Program-made: the position numbers and the translations under genes
The notes under the pieces: generated by a model
Told to the model about the DNA's origin: nothing
The model's database searches: none
Seen by the model: only the letters and a program-made list of their open reading frames with translations
Part shown: positions 15,291-23,249 of the stretch, in pieces
Numbering within the stretch: position 1 is the first letter of the stretch
How the letters are laid out: each line of letters starts with the position of its first letter
NCBI RefSeq assembly: GCF_009911595.1
Contig: NZ_QWKG01000004.1
Coordinates: 1 to 64,000 of the forward strand
Direction: 5' to 3'
From: Colidextribacter sp. OB.20
Lineage (GTDB): Bacteria > Bacillota > Clostridia > Oscillospirales > Oscillospiraceae
DNA length: 64,000 nucleotides

Positions 15291-15698
15291 TTGCTGATTA
15301 CCCGGGAGACGGAGTATGCCCTGCGAATCCTGCGCGCGCTGAGTCGGGGAGAGCAGCTGCCCGCTGCCGCTGTCGCCCAGCGGGAGCATATGTCCAAGGC
15401 GGTCACGCTGAAAATTTTGAAGTGCCTCCACGCCGCCGGCCTGGTGGACAGCCGTCGGGGGCCCAGCGGGGGCTACCGCCTGGAGCGGCCCTGTGAGGAG
15501 CTGTATCTGTGGGATCTGTTTTGCGCCATGGGAGATCCCTTCCTGGTCAACCGCTGCCAGCAGCCGGATTACCACTGTGAAAACCGGCCCCAGGGGGAGT
15601 GCGGCCTGTGCCGGGAGCTGACCCGGATTCAGGGCGTGCTGGACGCCGAGCTGCGCAAAACGCCGCTGAGCGTCATATTCCAGGAAATGGACGGATAA
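15291..15698 (+). CDS. Rrf2-family transcriptional regulator
   Basis: A 135-residue Rrf2/IscR-type regulator. The N terminus MLITRETEYALRILRALS is the family signature, then a winged helix (SKAVTLKILKCLHAAGLV, RRGPSGGYRL). A cluster of four Cys (Cys-x7-Cys-x7-Cys-x2-Cys, residues about 86-104) suggests it binds an Fe-S cluster and senses oxygen, nitrosative stress or iron-sulfur status. TTG at 15291 is preferred (GGAGG seven bases before, and homologues start there). An upstream GTG lies within the ribosome site. Monocistronic between its promoter and a hairpin. Confidence 0.88.
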   Translation: MLITRETEYALRILRALSRGEQLPAAAVAQREHMSKAVTLKILKCLHAAGLVDSRRGPSGGYRLERPCEELYLWDLFCAMGDPFLVNRCQQPDYHCENRPQGECGLCRELTRIQGVLDAELRKTPLSVIFQEMDG

Positions 15699-15702
15699 AC
15701 AG

Positions 15703-15735
15703 GACAAAGCCTGTGCGCTGTGCACAGGCTTTGTC
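15703..15735. terminator. Strong hairpin between converging genes
   Basis: A 14-bp perfect stem (GACAAAGCCTGTGC / GCACAGGCTTTGTC) with a 5-base loop sits between the Rrf2 gene and the opposing thioesterase gene. No long T run follows, so it is a likely but not classical terminator. Confidence 0.65.
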
Positions 15736-15753
15736 GTGCATCCGGGGCGGCTG

Positions 15754-16146
15754 TCAGGCCTCCAGCTTTTTGGCCGCCTTGGCCAGAAAGCGCTCGTCGA
15801 TGATGATGAAGCGCTCATGGATGCCCTGGCCGATCAGACCCTTTTCGTCGTAGGCGGACACCCTCAGGACAAGGCGCTTGCCGTCCACCTGGGTGACCTC
15901 GCTCTCCGCCCAGACCTTCAGTCCCACCGGGGTTGCGCTGTCGTGGGAAATATCCAGCTTGGTGCCTACGGTGCTCTGTCCCAGGTCCAGATGGGGGGCG
16001 ATGGACTTCCAGGAAGCCTCCTCCATGAGGGCGCACAGAAATGGGGTCCCAAATACGGGCAGGGCCCCGGAGCAGGCCGCCTGAGCGGTGTTGGCGCCGC
16101 TTACAACGGCTTCTGCCCGGCCCTTCAGGCCGACTGTAACAGGCAT
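15754..16146 (-). CDS. FlK-like thioesterase family protein
   Basis: A 130-residue hot-dog fold protein similar to fluoroacetyl-CoA thioesterase-like proteins. The segment GTPFLCALMEEASW holds a Thr and Glu in the positions used by FlK, and the strand with LDISHDSATPVG holds a His. It would hydrolyse or sequester small acyl-CoA esters in the cytoplasm. The fluoroacetate activity itself should not be assumed, since most homologues have unknown substrates. Preceded by AAGGAGGACATC. Monocistronic, converging with the Rrf2 gene. Confidence 0.8.
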   Translation of the reverse strand: MPVTVGLKGRAEAVVSGANTAQAACSGALPVFGTPFLCALMEEASWKSIAPHLDLGQSTVGTKLDISHDSATPVGLKVWAESEVTQVDGKRLVLRVSAYDEKGLIGQGIHERFIIIDERFLAKAAKKLEA

Positions 16147-16205
16147 AATGATGTCCTCCTTATCTTTGGTTGTCTGATTATAGCACAGGGAAAAGGAAAA
16201 ATCCA

Positions 16206-16333
16206 GTAGGGGGCGGCCTCCGTGCCGCCCCGCTGTTTAATTTATGACCTGGCCGAAGGGGGCGGCCTCCGCGCCGCCCCGCTGTTTAATTCATGACCTG
16301 GCCGAAGGGGGCGGGACAGAGCCCGCCCCCTAC
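16206..16333. repeat. Dispersed palindromic GTAGGG repeat, compound copy
   Basis: Begins GTAGGGGGCGG and ends CCGCCCCCTAC, with two near-identical units of about 56 bp in tandem (each with GCGGCCTCC, GCCGCCCCGC and GACCTGGCCGAA). Its last bases give the TAG stop of the minus-strand LysM gene at 16330-16332. Related copies lie at 17626, 18535, 24503, 62862 and 63875. Confidence 0.85.
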
Positions 16334-17607
16334 ATCTCAGACCGGATATCCGTCATCGCGTTGATAACTACCCAGCCCTGGGGGAAGGGCCGGTCCAGGT
16401 TCCAGACGCCCAGGCCGTACAGGCCGTAGTCAAGGGCCAGCTGCGCCTTGGCCTGAATGGAGCGGGCGTCCTCGAACCAGACCTCGTGCTCAGCCCCCCG
16501 ATCATCCACGTAGCGGAACCAGGGGGACTGGGCGCTCTCGTCATACCGGATGGCTGTCCGGCGGTTCCAGGCCAGCCGGACGGCCTCCACATTGTTCAGG
16601 GATTTGGCCCGGCCTCCCTCCCGGAAGGGCAGGGTCCAGTCGTAGCCGTAGTTGGGGACGCCGAGGAAGAGCTGGCTGGGGGTAAACTCAGTGAGGGCGT
16701 ACTCCACCACCTGGCGCACCTGGGGGAGGGGGGCTACTGCCATGGGCGGGCTGGCGAGGTTGCCCCACTCATAGGTCATCAGCAGAGCGAAGTCCACCGA
16801 CTGGGCGATGAGGCGGTAGTCAATGCCCTCATAGAGCCGGCCGGGCTGACTTGCGGAGGTCTTGGGGGCCAGGGCGGCGATAAGGGGCCGCCCGCTGGGG
16901 GCCAGAGCCCGGCGCAGGCGGGCCAGGAACCGGGCGTAGGCCCGGGCGTCCTCGGCCAGGACAAGCTCAAAGTCCACATCCACCCACCGATAGCCCCTGC
17001 GATCCGCAGTGCGGATAATCTCCTCGATCAGCTCCTTCTGGTCGTCCTCATCCTCCAGCAGCTCGTGGGCCAGCTCACCGGAGAAGCGCTCGTTCTCGTC
17101 CAGGTTGGACAGGTGGAGGACGGGGGCCACCCGGCTCTGGAGGGCGGCATTCACCAGCGGCTCGTCCCGGAGAGGGATCAGGTCGTCCCCATCAAAGCGG
17201 TAGGTGAAGGGGGTGAGCAGGGACAGGTAGGGCAGGGTGGCCCGGAGCAGGTCCCGGTCAATGGTGGGGTAGGCGTAGGCGTTGACGGAGAGGGTCCCCT
17301 GGGGCGGGACGCCGTACCGGACCACGATGACCTGCCCGGGACAGATCAGGTCCCGGCCCTGAAGGCCGGGGTTGTTGCGCAGCAGCTGGGCGGCGGTGGT
17401 GCCGTGCATCCGAGCGATGGAATACAGCGAGTCCCCCGCTTGGACGGTGTGGGTCAGCTCGGGGTACTGGATTACGATGGTCTGCCCCACCACCAGCTGG
17501 GAGGGGTCGGGGAGCTGGTTGTCCTGAATCAGCCGCTCCATGGGGACGCCGTATTGCTGGGCCAGCCGGTACAGGGTGTCGCCGGGCTGAACAACATGGA
17601 TGTCCAT
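16330..17607 (-). CDS. LysM-GH18 spore-type peptidoglycan hydrolase
   Basis: A 425-residue protein with two N-terminal LysM domains (residues 3-47, HVVQPGDTLYRLA; 53-98, HTVQAGDSLYSIA) and a C-terminal glycoside hydrolase family 18 domain (about 105-425). The active-site strand reads WVDVDFELV, with the DVDFE of the DxxDxE motif. This is the architecture of YaaH/SleL cortex-lytic N-acetylglucosaminidases that act on spore peptidoglycan. No signal peptide is visible, as in YaaH. ATG at 17607 follows GGAGGTAA; a longer frame upstream runs through a repeat. Probably co-transcribed with the amidase upstream. Confidence 0.9.
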   Translation of the reverse strand: MDIHVVQPGDTLYRLAQQYGVPMERLIQDNQLPDPSQLVVGQTIVIQYPELTHTVQAGDSLYSIARMHGTTAAQLLRNNPGLQGRDLICPGQVIVVRYGVPPQGTLSVNAYAYPTIDRDLLRATLPYLSLLTPFTYRFDGDDLIPLRDEPLVNAALQSRVAPVLHLSNLDENERFSGELAHELLEDEDDQKELIEEIIRTADRRGYRWVDVDFELVLAEDARAYARFLARLRRALAPSGRPLIAALAPKTSASQPGRLYEGIDYRLIAQSVDFALLMTYEWGNLASPPMAVAPLPQVRQVVEYALTEFTPSQLFLGVPNYGYDWTLPFREGGRAKSLNNVEAVRLAWNRRTAIRYDESAQSPWFRYVDDRGAEHEVWFEDARSIQAKAQLALDYGLYGLGVWNLDRPFPQGWVVINAMTDIRSEM

Positions 17608-17625
17608 AATATTACCTCCAATTAT

Positions 17626-17690
17626 GTAGGGGCGCATATTATGCGCCCATTTTTGAGATTTCGAGGATTTGCGGCTCATATCCGCCCTAC
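17626..17690. repeat. Dispersed palindromic GTAGGG repeat
   Basis: Begins GTAGGGGCGCATATTATGCG and ends CGCCCTAC, with an internal hairpin. It fills nearly the whole gap between the amidase and LysM-GH18 genes. Confidence 0.8.
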
Positions 17691-17693
17691 AGC

Positions 17694-18434
17694 TTACACC
17701 ACTGTCACGTACTGGCTGCTGGCGTAGCCGATGGTTCCGTTATAGTTCACCAGGTGCCAGCCGCCGGCGGTATTGATAATGGTGAGAGGCGCGCCGTCGG
17801 GGGCCTGGGCGACGATGGCGGCGGAGGTGTTGGGCCGGGCCCGGATGTTCAGACTGCCCCACTCCACGTCTACCACACCGGGGCGGCGGTGCTCCGTCTC
17901 GAAGAAGGGGATGCCGAAATATTCCGTCAGGGCCAGGGCGATGACCCGGGCGGCGCTGTCGATGTTGGCCTTGATCCAGTCGGCGTCCTCCGGATTGTCG
18001 TGGAAGGCCAGCTCGATGAGAACGGCGGGGGCCTTGACCTTGGCTACCTCCCCCAGGGTGGTGGTGGCCTCGGTGCGCACCCTGTTGGGGTCGGGGTAGA
18101 TGGTTTTCAGGCCGTCGGCGATGAGCTCCGCCGCCCGCTGGCCGTCGGCACTGCCGGGGTAATAGAAGACGATGGAGCCCCGGGCCTTTCCCGCCTGGTC
18201 ACCGGCGGCGGCGTTGGAGTGGAGGGCCAGGTGCAGGTCGTAGTTTCCCGCGTTGGAGGCGGCAATGGAGGACGCGGCAGTCATATCCGGGGTGTTCCGG
18301 GCGTACCGGATGCCGGAGGCGTCCAGATAGGGGACGATCTTGTCGGCCAGCAGATTCATCCACTCCTCCTCTGTTCCCCCGTTGACGTAGTGGTTCCAGT
18401 CCTGTGTAGATGGAGATAAATATATAATGGGCAT
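17694..18434 (-). CDS. N-acetylmuramoyl-L-alanine amidase with SH3 domain
   Basis: A 246-residue cell-wall amidase. Residues 1-175 match the zinc amidase_3 fold (HLALHSNA and AVLIELAFHDN give the His and Glu ligand regions). The usual first motif DPGHGG is replaced by LSPSTQDWN, a known variant in gut Firmicutes, so the first zinc ligand is uncertain. Residues 185-246 form an SH3b wall-binding domain (GSLNIRARPNTSAAIV, GWHLVNYNGTIGYASSQYV). No signal peptide is seen. Start after GGGAGGTGC. Together with the LysM-GH18 gene it forms a wall- or cortex-lysis pair. Confidence 0.88.
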   Translation of the reverse strand: MPIIYLSPSTQDWNHYVNGGTEEEWMNLLADKIVPYLDASGIRYARNTPDMTAASSIAASNAGNYDLHLALHSNAAAGDQAGKARGSIVFYYPGSADGQRAAELIADGLKTIYPDPNRVRTEATTTLGEVAKVKAPAVLIELAFHDNPEDADWIKANIDSAARVIALALTEYFGIPFFETEHRRPGVVDVEWGSLNIRARPNTSAAIVAQAPDGAPLTIINTAGGWHLVNYNGTIGYASSQYVTVV

Positions 18435-18534
18435 AGCAATGCACCTCCCGAAATTTACCTATCCTATGAAAAAATTTTGGAATCTGTGCAACCTTTTCTT
18501 CTGGCTTGCGTCTATACAAATGAAGCGGTATTAT

Positions 18535-18604
18535 GTAGGGCACGACGACCCGGCGTGCCGATTACAGAGACATGGGGGCGGCGTGCCCGGTGGTCACGCC
18601 CTAC
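18535..18604. repeat. Dispersed palindromic GTAGGG repeat
   Basis: Begins GTAGGGCACGACGACC and ends GGTCACGCCCTAC, closely related to the copy at 24503. It lies between the divergent amidase and DUF4349 genes. Confidence 0.85.
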
Positions 18605-18627
18605 ACGCTGAGATTAGGAGGGGTGTT

Positions 18628-19614
18628 ATGAAAAGAAGAAAGCTGTTTGCCATCAGTCTTGCGGCCATGCTGCTGCTGGGGGCGGGGTGCGGAGCGAAAA
18701 GAGCAAATTCCGCCTCCCCCAGCGTGGGCCAGCCCGCCACCAGCGCCGGGCCCATCGGGCCCTGCGGGGAGGCGGAGAACGAATACTGGGACATGAACAT
18801 GGGGGGCGAGGACTTTTTGCCTGCCCCCGAGGAACCCGGCGAGCCCGACATGCCCCAGGGAGGGGCTGAGGGCGGCTCCATCTACCAGAACCCCCAGGCC
18901 AAGCTGATCCGCCGGGCGGAGCTGACCATTCAGACGGAGAAATTCGACGAGAGCGAGGCCGCCCTGAAAAGGCTGACGGCGGAGTGTGAGGGCTACTTTG
19001 AAAACGCCTCCCTCTACGGCGGCAGCCGCCGGGACGCCTACGCCAACCGCTCCGGGGAGTACACCGTCCGGGTGCCGGCGGAGAAGTATGATCAGTTCCT
19101 GTCTGGAACCGGGAACCTGGGCTATGTAACGAATAAAGCCGAGAGCAGCAAGGACGTGGGGGAGGAGTATTTCGACATTGAGGCCCGCCTCAAGACCCAG
19201 CGCACCAAGCAGGAGCGGCTGCTGGCCCTGCTGGAGAAGGCGGAGACCATGGAGGATATCATCGCCCTGGAGAGCGCCCTCAGCGATGTGGAGTATCAGA
19301 TCGAGATGTACTCCTCTGATCTGCGGCGGTACGATGCCCTGATCGGGTATTCCACCTTCAACGTCTACCTCAATGAGGTGAACCGGGTCACCGAGGAGGT
19401 GGGAGAGACCGCCTCCCTGGGCGCACGGATGGCCGCCGGCTTCCAGGCCAGCGTCCACGGCTTGGGTCAGGGCTTCCAGAATTTCCTTGTTTGGGTGTCC
19501 TACAACGTGTTCCTGCTGGTGGTCCTGGCCGCTGCTGCCGCTGCGGGTGTGGTCATTGGAAAGCGGAAGCTGAAAAAGCTGCGGGAGCAGGAAAAAAAGC
19601 CGGATGGGGAATAA
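18628..19614 (+). CDS. DUF4349 lipoprotein
   Basis: A 328-residue exported lipoprotein. The signal sequence MKRRKLFAISLAAMLLLGAG leads to a lipobox Cys, then a Pro/Gly-rich linker (residues 25-85), a DUF4349 domain (about 88-270; RRAELTIQTEKFDESEAALK, YTVRVPAEKYDQFL, SKDVGEEYFDIEARL) with a coiled-coil segment, and a C-terminal membrane span (about 287-312) with a basic tail. Function of the family is unknown; it is thought to be envelope-associated. ATG at 18628 follows TTAGGAGGGG. A terminator follows, so it is monocistronic. Confidence 0.88.
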   Translation: MKRRKLFAISLAAMLLLGAGCGAKRANSASPSVGQPATSAGPIGPCGEAENEYWDMNMGGEDFLPAPEEPGEPDMPQGGAEGGSIYQNPQAKLIRRAELTIQTEKFDESEAALKRLTAECEGYFENASLYGGSRRDAYANRSGEYTVRVPAEKYDQFLSGTGNLGYVTNKAESSKDVGEEYFDIEARLKTQRTKQERLLALLEKAETMEDIIALESALSDVEYQIEMYSSDLRRYDALIGYSTFNVYLNEVNRVTEEVGETASLGARMAAGFQASVHGLGQGFQNFLVWVSYNVFLLVVLAAAAAAGVVIGKRKLKKLREQEKKPDGE

Positions 19615-19620
19615 AACCAG

Positions 19621-19658
19621 AGCCGCCTTGTCACATTTGACAAAGCGGCTTCTTTTTT
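19621..19658 (+). terminator. Rho-independent terminator
   Basis: AGCCGCCTTGTCA paired with TGACAAAGCGGCT (one mismatch), then TTCTTTTTT. Ends the DUF4349 gene. Confidence 0.9.
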
Positions 19659-19668
19659 GAAAAAACTC

Positions 19669-19699
19669 TTGACATTGCCGTAACGTCAGCGGTTAAGAT
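19669..19699 (+). promoter_or_regulatory. MerR-type promoter with 19-bp spacer
   Basis: TTGACA (19669-19674) and TAAGAT (19694-19699) are 19 bp apart, too long for normal sigma-A use but typical of MerR-activated promoters. The spacer holds an imperfect dyad, CCG-TAACGTCAG-CGG. The following gene is a TipA-like MerR regulator, so autoregulation is likely. Confidence 0.7.
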
Positions 19700-19719
19700 A
19701 GTCCCAGGAGGTGATCGTT

Positions 19720-20478
19720 ATGGAATATACCATTCAGAAGCTGTCGCGCCTGTCGGGAATGACCACCCGCGCCCTGCGCTGGTACGACAAGATCGGCCTG
19801 CTGAAGCCAACCGGCCGGACGGAGGGCGGATACCGCCTCTACGGCCCGGCAGAGGTGGACCGGCTCCAGGACATCCTGTACTACCGGGCCCTCGGGGTGG
19901 AGCTGGCCCGGGTGAAGGAAATTCTGGATGACCCCTCCTTCGACCGCCTGGCCGTCCTGCGCAGCCATTTAACCGCCCTGGAGGCGGAGCGGGACCGGGT
20001 CCAGGGGCTGATCGACTCCGTAAGGGAGACGATCCGAACACAGGAAAGGGATGAGAGCATGTCAGACGAGAAGAAATTTGAGGCCTTCAAGCGGCAGTTT
20101 GTGGAGGAGAAGGAGCGGCAGTACGGCGCCGAGGCCAGGGAGAAATATGGAGACGCGGAGGTGGACGCCTCCAACGCCCGGGTGATGGGGGTGACCCTGG
20201 AGCAGTATCAGGAGTATGAGCGTCTGGGGGAAGAGATTCTGGACAAGCTGTCCGCCGCCGTGGCCGCCGGGGCCGACCCGGCAGGGGAGGCGGGGAAGGA
20301 GATTACCGCCCTCCACCGCCGCTGGCTCACCATTATGGGTGACAGGTACGACGTCCAGCGCCACAGGGGCATCGCGGAGCTCTATGTCCAGGACGAGCGC
20401 TTTACCGCCTGCTATGACAGAGAGCGGCCGGGCTGCGCCAGGTTCCTCCGGGACGCGGTGACCCACTGGACCAAATGA
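19720..20478 (+). CDS. TipA-like MerR-family regulator
   Basis: A 252-residue regulator: N-terminal MerR winged helix (YTIQKLSRLSGMTTRALRWY, GYRLYGPAEVDRLQDIL), a dimerising coiled coil (residues 75-115), and a C-terminal TipAS antibiotic-recognition domain (about 130-252; GDRYDVQRHRGIAELYVQDERFTACYD spans its core). TipAL-type proteins bind thiopeptides or other drugs and activate their own and exporter genes. ATG 19720 follows GGAGGTGATCGTT. No exporter is adjacent on this strand, so targets other than itself are unknown. Confidence 0.9.
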   Translation: MEYTIQKLSRLSGMTTRALRWYDKIGLLKPTGRTEGGYRLYGPAEVDRLQDILYYRALGVELARVKEILDDPSFDRLAVLRSHLTALEAERDRVQGLIDSVRETIRTQERDESMSDEKKFEAFKRQFVEEKERQYGAEAREKYGDAEVDASNARVMGVTLEQYQEYERLGEEILDKLSAAVAAGADPAGEAGKEITALHRRWLTIMGDRYDVQRHRGIAELYVQDERFTACYDRERPGCARFLRDAVTHWTK

Positions 20479-20483
20479 TCGAG

Positions 20484-20511
20484 GGGCGCGGGATTTCTCC
20501 CGCGCCCTTTT
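20484..20511 (+). terminator. Rho-independent terminator
   Basis: GGGCGCGGGA paired with TCCCGCGCCC, loop TTTC, followed by TTTT. Ends the MerR gene. Confidence 0.9.
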
Positions 20512-20530
20512 GTAGCTTTGGCAGAAAAAC

Positions 20531-20559
20531 TTGCAATTTCTCCCTTTCTCAGGTATGAT
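20531..20559 (+). promoter_or_regulatory. Promoter of the SulP gene
   Basis: TTGCAA (20531-20536), 17-bp spacer, TATGAT (20554-20559), 38 bases before the ATG. Confidence 0.65.
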
Positions 20560-20596
20560 AAGGCTGACCCTCAACAGGAGGAAGGAGAGAAATTTT

Positions 20597-22240
20597 ATGA
20601 GAGAACTGACCCCCCAGCTGATCCACTCCCTCAAGCATTACTCCAGAGAGGATTTTACCAAGGACCTGACGGCCGGCGTGATCGTAGCCATCATCGCCCT
20701 GCCCCTGTCCATCGCCCTGGCTCTGGCCTCGGGGGTGTCCCCGGAGCAGGGCCTGTATACCGCCATTGTGGCCGGCTTCCTCATCTCCGCTCTGGGTGGG
20801 AGCAAGGTGCAGATTGCCGGACCTACGGCGGCCTTTGCCACCATTGTGGCGGGCATCGTGGCAAAAAACGGGATGGACGGCCTGGCGGTGGCTACCATCC
20901 TGGCAGGCATTCTGCTCATTTTGATGGGCGTGCTGCGCATGGGCAGCATGATCAAATTCATCCCCTACACCATCACCACCGGCTTTACAGCCGGCATCGC
21001 GGTGACCATCCTGATCGGCCAGCTGAAGGACTTCTTTGGCCTGACCTTTACCCACGCCCCGGTGGAGACCATGGAGAAGGTGGGGGAGGTGGTCCGCACC
21101 TTCCACACTGCCAACTGGATGGCCGTGGGGGTGGGCTGCCTGGCCTTGGCGATCCTAATTGTCTGGCCCAGGTTTTTTAAGAAGATTCCTGCCTCCCTCA
21201 TCGCGGTGATTGTCACGGCAGGGGTGGTCAAGCTGTTTTCCCTGCCGGTGAACACCATCGGAAACCTGTACGCCATCTCCAGCGCCCTGCCTCAATTTTC
21301 CCTGCCCGCCGTCTCCTATGAGACGGTGGCGGCGGTGCTGCCTGACGCCTTTACCATCGCGGTGCTGGCGGCCATTGAGTCCCTGCTGTCCGCGGTGGTG
21401 GCCGACGAGATGACCGGCTCCCGGCACAACTCCAACATGGAGCTGGTGGCCCAGGGGGTGGGCAATGCGGCCTCCGCCCTATTCGGGGGCATCCCTGCCA
21501 CCGGCGCTATCGCCCGGACGGCGGCCAACATCAAAAACGGCGGCAAATCCCCGGTGGCCGGCATGGTCCACGCAGTGGTTTTGCTGCTGGTGCTGGTCCT
21601 CCTCATGCCCTACGCCGCCCTGATCCCCATGCCCTGCATCGCCGCCATTTTGTTCCAGGTGGCCTACAACATGAGCGGCTGGCGCACCCTGGTCCAGGTG
21701 GTGCAGCACTCCCCCAAGAGCGACGTGGCCGTGCTGATTGTCACCTTCCTGCTCACGGTGATTTTTGACCTGGTGGTGGCAATCGGGGTGGGCCTGTCCC
21801 TGGCCTGCCTGCTGTTCATGAAGCGAATGGCCGATGTGGCCGCGGTGAAGGAGTGGGACTATGTGGAGGACACGGGGGACGACCAGGGCCGGCTCAAGCC
21901 GGTGCCCTCCCACGTGATGGTCTATGAGTTCACCGGCCCGCTGTTTTTCGGCGCGGCGGATAAGATCCCCCACATGGAGCGCAACACCGGGAAAAATGTG
22001 CTGATCCTGCGGATGCGCTCCGTCCCTGCTGTGGACATCACCGCTCTGAACAGCCTGCGGCGGCTCTGGCATGAGTGTCAGGACAAGAACATCCGGGTGC
22101 TGTTCTCCCATGTGAACGAGCAGCCCATGTCGGTGTTTAAAAAATCCGGTCTCTGCGACCTGGTGGGGGAGGACAGCTTTGCCCCCAACATTGACGCCGC
22201 GCTGGAGCGGGCGGCTTCGCTGGAACGGACCGAGGTATAA
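20597..22240 (+). CDS. SulP-family anion transporter with STAS domain
   Basis: A 547-residue SulP/SLC26 permease. The membrane domain (residues about 25-400) starts with the family motif TAGVIVAIIALPLSIALALASG and VQIAGPTAAFATIV. A cytoplasmic STAS domain follows (about 430-540; VLILRMRSVPAVDITALNSL). Members carry sulfate, bicarbonate or C4-dicarboxylates, and the substrate cannot be told here. ATG 20597 follows GGAAGGAGAG. The longer in-frame extension upstream overlaps the promoter and is rejected. Monocistronic. Confidence 0.92.
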   Translation: MRELTPQLIHSLKHYSREDFTKDLTAGVIVAIIALPLSIALALASGVSPEQGLYTAIVAGFLISALGGSKVQIAGPTAAFATIVAGIVAKNGMDGLAVATILAGILLILMGVLRMGSMIKFIPYTITTGFTAGIAVTILIGQLKDFFGLTFTHAPVETMEKVGEVVRTFHTANWMAVGVGCLALAILIVWPRFFKKIPASLIAVIVTAGVVKLFSLPVNTIGNLYAISSALPQFSLPAVSYETVAAVLPDAFTIAVLAAIESLLSAVVADEMTGSRHNSNMELVAQGVGNAASALFGGIPATGAIARTAANIKNGGKSPVAGMVHAVVLLLVLVLLMPYAALIPMPCIAAILFQVAYNMSGWRTLVQVVQHSPKSDVAVLIVTFLLTVIFDLVVAIGVGLSLACLLFMKRMADVAAVKEWDYVEDTGDDQGRLKPVPSHVMVYEFTGPLFFGAADKIPHMERNTGKNVLILRMRSVPAVDITALNSLRRLWHECQDKNIRVLFSHVNEQPMSVFKKSGLCDLVGEDSFAPNIDAALERAASLERTEV

Positions 22241-22242
22241 AA

Positions 22243-22275
22243 GAAGGGCTCTCCGGAGGATCGGAGGGCCCTTTT
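22243..22275. terminator. Terminator shared by converging genes
   Basis: GAAGGGCTCTCCG with CGGAGGGCCCTTTT form a stem with one bulge, followed by TTTTATTG. The minus strand also shows a T-rich tail. The last bases touch the Crp/Fnr stop. Confidence 0.8.
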
Positions 22276-22903
22276 ATTGTTTACATAACGCTTGCAGCTG
22301 CCCGGGCTCCCGAAGGACAATGGCCCGGTAGCCCAGCTCCACCCAGCCCTGCCGGGCGAAGTCGTTGAGCACCCGGCTCACCGTCACCCGGCTGGCAGAG
22401 ACGGCGGCGGCGATGTCCTCCTGGGTGCAGGCCGCCGCTCCGTCCCGGCCGGCCAGGGCGAGGAGATAGCTGGCTACCCGCCACCGGGCGGGGCGGAAGG
22501 CCATCTGGTCCACCTGACCGGAGAGCAGCCGCACCGTCCGGGCCAGATATTTCATCATGGCAAGGGCCAGCTCCGGGTTGCGGGCGAACTCCTGGGACAC
22601 CAGCTCCCGGTCGATGGGCACGATCTCGCAGGGGGACAGCGCCGCCGCCGAGGACACCCGGGGCAGCTCGTCGAAGAAGGAGGCCTCCCCGAAGAGGCTC
22701 CCGGCCTGGTAGACGTTCAGCACCCGCTCCACCCCGTCCTCCGACTGGAGGAAGCTCTTCACCTTGCCCGATTTCAGAAAGTAGAAGCAGGTGGCCTCGG
22801 TGCCCTGGAGGTAGATGAGATACCCAGGCGAGCACCGCACCGGAGGCCGGCTCCGGGCAAAGGGCTCCCATATCCCGGCGGGGAAGTCCAGCTCGTGGTT
22901 CAT
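22274..22903 (-). CDS. Crp/Fnr-family transcriptional regulator
   Basis: A 209-residue regulator with an N-terminal cyclic-nucleotide-binding-like domain (residues 15-120; GSLFGEASFFDELPR is the phosphate-binding-cassette region) and a C-terminal helix-turn-helix (TQEDIAAAVSASRVTVSRVLNDF). Cys are few, with no FNR-type cluster, and the cassette lacks the Arg-Ser/Thr pair of cAMP binders, so the effector is unknown. Start after GGAGG. Stands alone, converging with the SulP gene. Confidence 0.9.
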   Translation of the reverse strand: MNHELDFPAGIWEPFARSRPPVRCSPGYLIYLQGTEATCFYFLKSGKVKSFLQSEDGVERVLNVYQAGSLFGEASFFDELPRVSSAAALSPCEIVPIDRELVSQEFARNPELALAMMKYLARTVRLLSGQVDQMAFRPARWRVASYLLALAGRDGAAACTQEDIAAAVSASRVTVSRVLNDFARQGWVELGYRAIVLREPGQLQALCKQ

Positions 22904-22916
22904 AGACGATCCTCCA

Positions 22917-22946
22917 GTAAAAAATTAGGGCGGGATTTCCCCGCCC
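22917..22946 (-). terminator. Terminator of the 48-residue gene
   Basis: GGGCGGG / CCCGCCC (22928-22946) followed on the minus strand by TAATTTTTT. Confidence 0.8.
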
Positions 22947-22951
22947 CGTGC

Positions 22952-23098
22952 CTACTGTTCTGCTCCGGTGATATAAGCGTCAAAAATTTTATCCAGCTCA
23001 TCCGGTGTATATGTTTTATCAGGTCTTTCCCTTATAATTCGTTTGAGGTCGTACACTGTCGCTTTTTGGACGATCACAATTTCCTTTTCACTTGGCAT
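22952..23098 (-). CDS. Small hypothetical protein (48 aa)
   Basis: A 48-residue charged protein (starts MPSEKEIVIVQKATVYDLKR, ends FDAYITGAEQ) with AAAGGAGG nine bases before its ATG and a good terminator five bases after its stop. The gene-sized transcript between promoter gap and terminator makes it credible. Predicted helix-rich, cytoplasmic. Not recognised; neither a toxin nor an antitoxin partner is adjacent. Confidence 0.65.
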   Translation of the reverse strand: MPSEKEIVIVQKATVYDLKRIIRERPDKTYTPDELDKIFDAYITGAEQ

Positions 23099-23149
23099 AT
23101 AGTCGGCCTCCTTTCAGTTTATGATTTATTTTACCATAGATCGGTATAG

Positions 23150-23179
23150 TTGTCAAAAGATTTTCCTATATGGTATCAT
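23150..23179 (+). promoter_or_regulatory. Putative promoter of the leu operon
   Basis: TTGTCA (23150-23155), 18-bp spacer, TATCAT (23174-23179), 70 bases upstream of leuC. No T-box or leader peptide with Leu codons is visible in the short leader. Confidence 0.5.
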
Positions 23180-23249
23180 GCTTTACATTCTTTCGGCAAG
23201 CCCTGTGGTAAAATTCCCTCAATAAACCGCTAAGGAGGTAATTTACCCT

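Noticed and set aside
16206-16333. Tandem repeats as a possible CRISPR array
   Set aside because: There are only two units of about 56 bp with no unique spacers, and the same unit is dispersed elsewhere. No cas genes occur in the window.
23180-23249. T-box or leucine leader upstream of leuC
   Set aside because: The leader is only about 60 bases with no Leu-codon run, no T-box sequence and no antiterminator pair.
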